This document shows, one piece after another, positions 33,830 through 36,672 of a stretch of 36,672 bases of DNA (the first letter of the stretch is position 1; every line of letters starts with the position of its first letter). Position numbers and translations under genes: made by a program. The DNA comes from Eubacteriales bacterium (GTDB lineage: Bacteria > Bacillota > Clostridia > Lachnospirales > Lachnospiraceae), in the NCBI GenBank assembly GCA_030527665.1, contig JAUNAK010000014.1, forward strand, positions 7,743-44,414, written 5' to 3'. Below the pieces are notes generated by a model. It worked only from the letters and a program-made list of their open reading frames with translations, was not told where the DNA came from and ran no database searches.

Positions 33830-34336
33830 TCATATAAGGCGTTTCCCCTTGTTCAGGATCGTGTAGATCTCATCGTATTTACCTTCAATAAGAGGAATCA
33901 GGCGGTTGGTTTCCCTGTCCAGTACCATTCTTTTTACCCGAAACGGAAACATCCAGCAGGCGAATCCGGGAATTGCAAGCAGAATCATCAACCAGATAAG
34001 CGGGGGATCTCCAAGAAAGGCAAAAACGGCTCCTGCAAGGAAGGCGCATCCCGACAGGCCGGTTGCTATAGCTGCAAGAACGGCATTTAATTCTCTTGCC
34101 TTCTCCATTCGCTGAATTTCATCTATGCATGCTTCAAAATTTCGCTGCAGTCTGGTCAGTTCTGCTTTATTCATAATATGCCGCGGACGTCGAAGAAGGA
34201 TCTTCTGATTCTTTTCCGTTAATCGGACATCCTCTTTCCAGCCAAAGCTCTCATATCCGTCAAGAAGCATAGAGAGCTTGTCGGAACTGACCGGTATTTC
34301 CAGATAATCATATTGAACATAATTTTTTTCATTCAT
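33830..34336 (-). CDS. unknown two-TM membrane protein next to a two-component system
   Basis: 168 aa; family not recognised. The N-terminus (MNEKNYVQYDYLEIPVSSDKLSMLLDGYESFGW) looks like a small cytoplasmic alpha/beta domain. A charged helix with possible coiled-coil character (58-82) follows, then two adjacent TM helices (about 84-108 and 112-131), then a basic C-terminal tail. Start at 34336 is favoured by an AGGTG site; a TTG at 34345 is too close to it. It follows the histidine kinase by 103 bases on the same strand, so it may be the system's target or an accessory. I found no enzyme motif. Confidence 0.7.
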   Translation of the reverse strand: MNEKNYVQYDYLEIPVSSDKLSMLLDGYESFGWKEDVRLTEKNQKILLRRPRHIMNKAELTRLQRNFEACIDEIQRMEKARELNAVLAAIATGLSGCAFLAGAVFAFLGDPPLIWLMILLAIPGFACWMFPFRVKRMVLDRETNRLIPLIEGKYDEIYTILNKGKRLI

Positions 34337-34439
34337 TCTATGCAATCACCTTCTATCGCAGTCATATATATGTATGATTCTGCAATTCGCTTCTATAATT
34401 AGCTCCCTGATCCTGGATTTTATCTGTCAGATTACCGCA

Positions 34440-35483
34440 TCAGCGCTGTACATTTGTACGAGGCAGTGTAACAAGAAAGCTGGATCCTTCTCCGGGGGTG
34501 CTTGTTACTTCCATAGATCCGTTCATCAACTGCAGAACACGCATGGACAAAGCCAGCCCAAGTCCGTTTCCTTCTGCTGCATGTGAGGTATCTCCCTGAT
34601 AAAACTTGTCAAAAATATGTTTTATTGTTTCTTCGCTCATACCGCAGCCATTGTCTCGAATAATAATCTGCACTTCGTTTTCCGGATTTTTTTGCTCGAT
34701 CCATATGCTTCCATTCATATCCGTGAATTTAATGGCATTTGACAGCAGATTATTCCAGACAATACTTAAGAGTTCAGGATCTGCATCAATCATCATCCGA
34801 TCTTCCATTTGGACTTCCAGATCGATCTGTTTTTCCTCCAGACGGGAATCATACCGGAAGATGCATTCGCACAGCTGTTCACTAAGATCATAGCTCTTTA
34901 TGTCGGGAACGATCGTCTGATTCTCCAGCTTATTCAGCTTCAGTATATTTGTGATCAGCTGCGTCATCTTGTCCGTTGTAACAATAATATTTCCGGCATA
35001 TTCCTGCAGTGTTTCTCTGCTTAGATTTCCGTTCTGAATGATCTGAGCATCATTTCTGATAACCGCAATCGGTGTTTTCATTTCATGAGAAACGTTGGAT
35101 ATAAAATCTGTCTTCAGTGTTTCGATACTTCCCAGTTCCTCCGTCATTTTATTGAAATCATGGATCATATCATCCAGATAATCGGTTTTATCCGGAGTAT
35201 GTACAGCAGGAACATAGACGGAAAAATCACCGGAGGCAACTTTTTCAGCTGCTCTGGCAAGATTCTGCATCGGTACCTCATAGGAATTATGAATCTGACT
35301 TCGCACAATAGAGGTGAGGAACAGAGAAACACAGGCCCAGTACAGCAGAGGGATCGCTGTTTTAATTCCATCATGGACGGGCATTCGTTCAATCAACAGG
35401 ATCAGGCCGGTATGCAGGCCGGACATCAGCAGCAGACCTCCAAACAGAATAAAGAAAATTGTTTTTGGAAATCGATCTTTCAT
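34440..35483 (-). CDS. membrane sensor histidine kinase (HAMP-HisKA-HATPase)
   Basis: A 347-aa kinase. Two TM helices (about 8-31 and 43-61) with only a very short extracytoplasmic loop (about 11 residues), then HAMP (62-115), HisKA with phospho-acceptor His133 in NVSHEMKTPIA, and HATPase_c with N box NNLLSNAIKF (244-253), DNGCGM (277-282) and GNGLGL (305-310). The minimal loop suggests sensing within the membrane, by envelope stress, or through a partner, rather than direct binding of a sugar. Its ATG overlaps the response-regulator stop (ATGA). The kinase itself looks intact. Confidence 0.95.
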   Translation of the reverse strand: MKDRFPKTIFFILFGGLLLMSGLHTGLILLIERMPVHDGIKTAIPLLYWACVSLFLTSIVRSQIHNSYEVPMQNLARAAEKVASGDFSVYVPAVHTPDKTDYLDDMIHDFNKMTEELGSIETLKTDFISNVSHEMKTPIAVIRNDAQIIQNGNLSRETLQEYAGNIIVTTDKMTQLITNILKLNKLENQTIVPDIKSYDLSEQLCECIFRYDSRLEEKQIDLEVQMEDRMMIDADPELLSIVWNNLLSNAIKFTDMNGSIWIEQKNPENEVQIIIRDNGCGMSEETIKHIFDKFYQGDTSHAAEGNGLGLALSMRVLQLMNGSMEVTSTPGEGSSFLVTLPRTNVQR

Positions 35484-36150
35484 TTCAGCACCGCCTTATA
35501 TCCCAGCCCCCGAACAGTGACAATTTCAAACCCGGTGCAGGCAGACAGCTTGTCTCTGAGTTTGGTTACATACACATCAACTGCCCGCAGACTTGTACTG
35601 CTGTCCACATCCCAGAATTCATCCATCAGCTGCGCTCGTGAAAAGGTCTTTTTCGGATAGGATAAAAGCTTATAGATCAGATTGAATTCTCTTGTTGTCA
35701 GCGAAATTTCATTTCCTTCCACTTCGGCAGTGAAGGCGTCTGCATCCAAAACAGATTTCCGATCGTTATCTTCCGTTCCGTTTCAATATTTGCACGCCGC
35801 AGCAAGGCTCGGACACGCAGAATCAGTTCATCGAGGTCAATCGGCTTGACCATATAATCGTCAATTCCGATCTGAAATCCCTTCTGTTTAGCAGTCAGAT
35901 CATCTCTGGCTGACATAAACAGAATCGGTATTCTGGCATTGATATTTCGCACTGATTTCGCAAATTCAAAACCATCAATCTCCGGCATCATAATATCGGA
36001 TATGATCAAATCAAAAAGGCTGTTATATAGTGCATCATATGCATCAGGAGCATTTAAGCATCCTTCTGCCTGAAAGCCGTTATCATTCAAATATCTGCAT
36101 ACCGATCGATTTAAACGTTCGTCATCTTCTACCACCAGAATATGTATCAT
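35480..36150 (-). pseudogene. OmpR/PhoB-type response regulator, disrupted by a one-base frameshift
   Basis: The receiver domain (35698-36150 frame) is complete: DD at 9-10, phospho-acceptor Asp52 in IISDIMMP, Ser80 and Lys102 in MVKPID. After residue 134 (KITIGNLF) the frame goes wrong and stops soon. The winged-helix domain continues one frame over (35480-35749: DADAFTAEVEGNEISLTTREFNLIYKLL, then RAQLMDEFWDVDSS and VTVRGLGYKAVL). Adding one base to the four-A run at 35748-35751 restores a 223-aa protein, the normal length. The second frame has no start codon or ribosome site of its own. Upstream ATG has a GAGGT site. It is coupled to the kinase and starts 11 bases after a GH43 stop. Real mutation and homopolymer sequencing error are both possible. 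Confidence 0.88.
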
Positions 36151-36161
36151 CTTTATTTACC

Positions 36162-36672
36162 TCATTCAAACTCTTCGATTGTCCATGCGTCTCTCCATTG
36201 AATCTGCACTTTTGTTCCATCGAACTGCAAAGGAAGCCAAACATACGTGGATGCCGACGTATCTGCATGCTCCAGCTTCGATGTATTCTGCATGATCCTC
36301 TGTTCTTCAGGCGTTGCTTTATAGTTTTCAGGATCATAGTGCGATGCAATGGCCCGTTCCATTATATCCGCCAGCTGCGCATCAACCTCTATATCCGGAA
36401 GCCAGCGGTCTGCAATTGCAATATACAGATCCTTTTTCCCCTGTACACGAAAAACCTGGGATATCTGGCTGTTAAAAGATGCCTGGCTTTTATCGTTTAC
36501 ATGCGGATCACCGATACTCTTAAACGGATGCTCCAATGTATCAGCTATGGCAGAATCGCTTTTATTCGGCACATACCCCGTCATTCCGGATGTCAGCATA
36601 TAAAATGCATTGCTGCGTTCAAAAAGCGCAACGCCTTCTCTTGTAAACGGAGCATGCAATCCTTCGTATTGC
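36162..36672 (-). CDS. GH43-like glycosidase, C-terminal part (cut by window edge)
   Basis: About 170 residues are visible and the frame is open to the right edge. It aligns along its length with the C-terminal half of the GH43 at 16048: HAPFTREGVALFERSNAFYMLTSGMTGYVPN, FNSQISQVFRVQGKKDLYIAIADRWLP, STYVWLPLQFDG and a final W-R-D-A-W-TIEEFE. The REG segment corresponds to the likely general-acid region (REA) of that protein. It is therefore probably also of the AHGG, exo-galactanase-like branch, though that signature lies outside the window. It is directly upstream of the response regulator, suggesting one transcript for enzyme and signalling genes. Confidence 0.85.
   Translation of the reverse strand, partial: QYEGLHAPFTREGVALFERSNAFYMLTSGMTGYVPNKSDSAIADTLEHPFKSIGDPHVNDKSQASFNSQISQVFRVQGKKDLYIAIADRWLPDIEVDAQLADIMERAIASHYDPENYKATPEEQRIMQNTSKLEHADTSASTYVWLPLQFDGTKVQIQWRDAWTIEEFE

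Noticed and set aside
35740-35760. Programmed -1 ribosomal frameshift in the response regulator
   Set aside because: The site lacks a proper X-XXY-YYZ slippery heptamer (the Phe tRNA would re-pair on GTT), no evident downstream hairpin is seen, and response regulators are not known to use recoding here. A missing base is simpler.

Overview
The window comes from a Bacillota (Firmicutes) chromosome. The evidence is a LexA repressor divergent from a YneA-like division inhibitor behind GAAC-N4-GTTC SOS boxes, strong AGGAG-type ribosome binding sites, a TTG start, T-tract hairpin terminators and many cytosolic glycoside hydrolases. A gut Clostridia/Lachnospiraceae-type host is my best guess, by protein resemblance only. 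I saw no rRNA, tRNA, CRISPR array, transposase or phage gene.

Layout. 1-1276: yneA-like gene (cut by the left edge), SOS control region, lexA and its terminator. 1379-31118: about 30 kb of carbohydrate genes, all on the minus strand and so read right to left. Hairpin terminators divide this block into units. Unit A (31118 to 21141): GPH-type sugar symporter, GH2, TIM-barrel isomerase, GH43 with discoidin-like domain, GH78, GH1. Unit B (20856 to 17256): tannase/feruloyl-esterase-like hydrolase and a MATE exporter. Unit C (17115 to 14499): GH43 of the exo-galactanase-like type and a DUF5060/apiosidase-like enzyme. Unit D (14304 to 9534): GH3 and GH78. Unit E (9271 to 2722): GH3, a GH78 split by a -1 frame change, a small 76-aa protein and a second GPH symporter, followed by an AraC regulator (1379-2632) with its own candidate promoter. 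A second AraC regulator (31348-32574, plus strand) is divergent from unit A. 32614-36672: an extended SDR/epimerase, an unknown two-TM protein, a histidine kinase, a frameshifted OmpR-type response regulator and the end of another GH43, paralogous to the one in unit C.

How it may work together (inference). None of the complete hydrolases shows a signal peptide, and both transporters are GPH symporters, which normally carry small glycosides. The locus therefore looks like a 'selfish' intracellular system. Short rhamnose-containing, acylated plant oligosaccharides or glycosides would be imported and then stripped by esterase, alpha-L-rhamnosidases (GH78 x3), beta-glycosidases (GH1, GH2, GH3 x2), GH43 enzymes and an apiosidase-like enzyme. 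The MATE pump could export an aglycone or acyl acid. Two AraC regulators sit at opposite ends of the block, and repeat elements in several promoter gaps are candidate operators.

Two genes (GH78 near 6094, response regulator near 35748) carry single-base frame changes. These could be real mutations or assembly errors.
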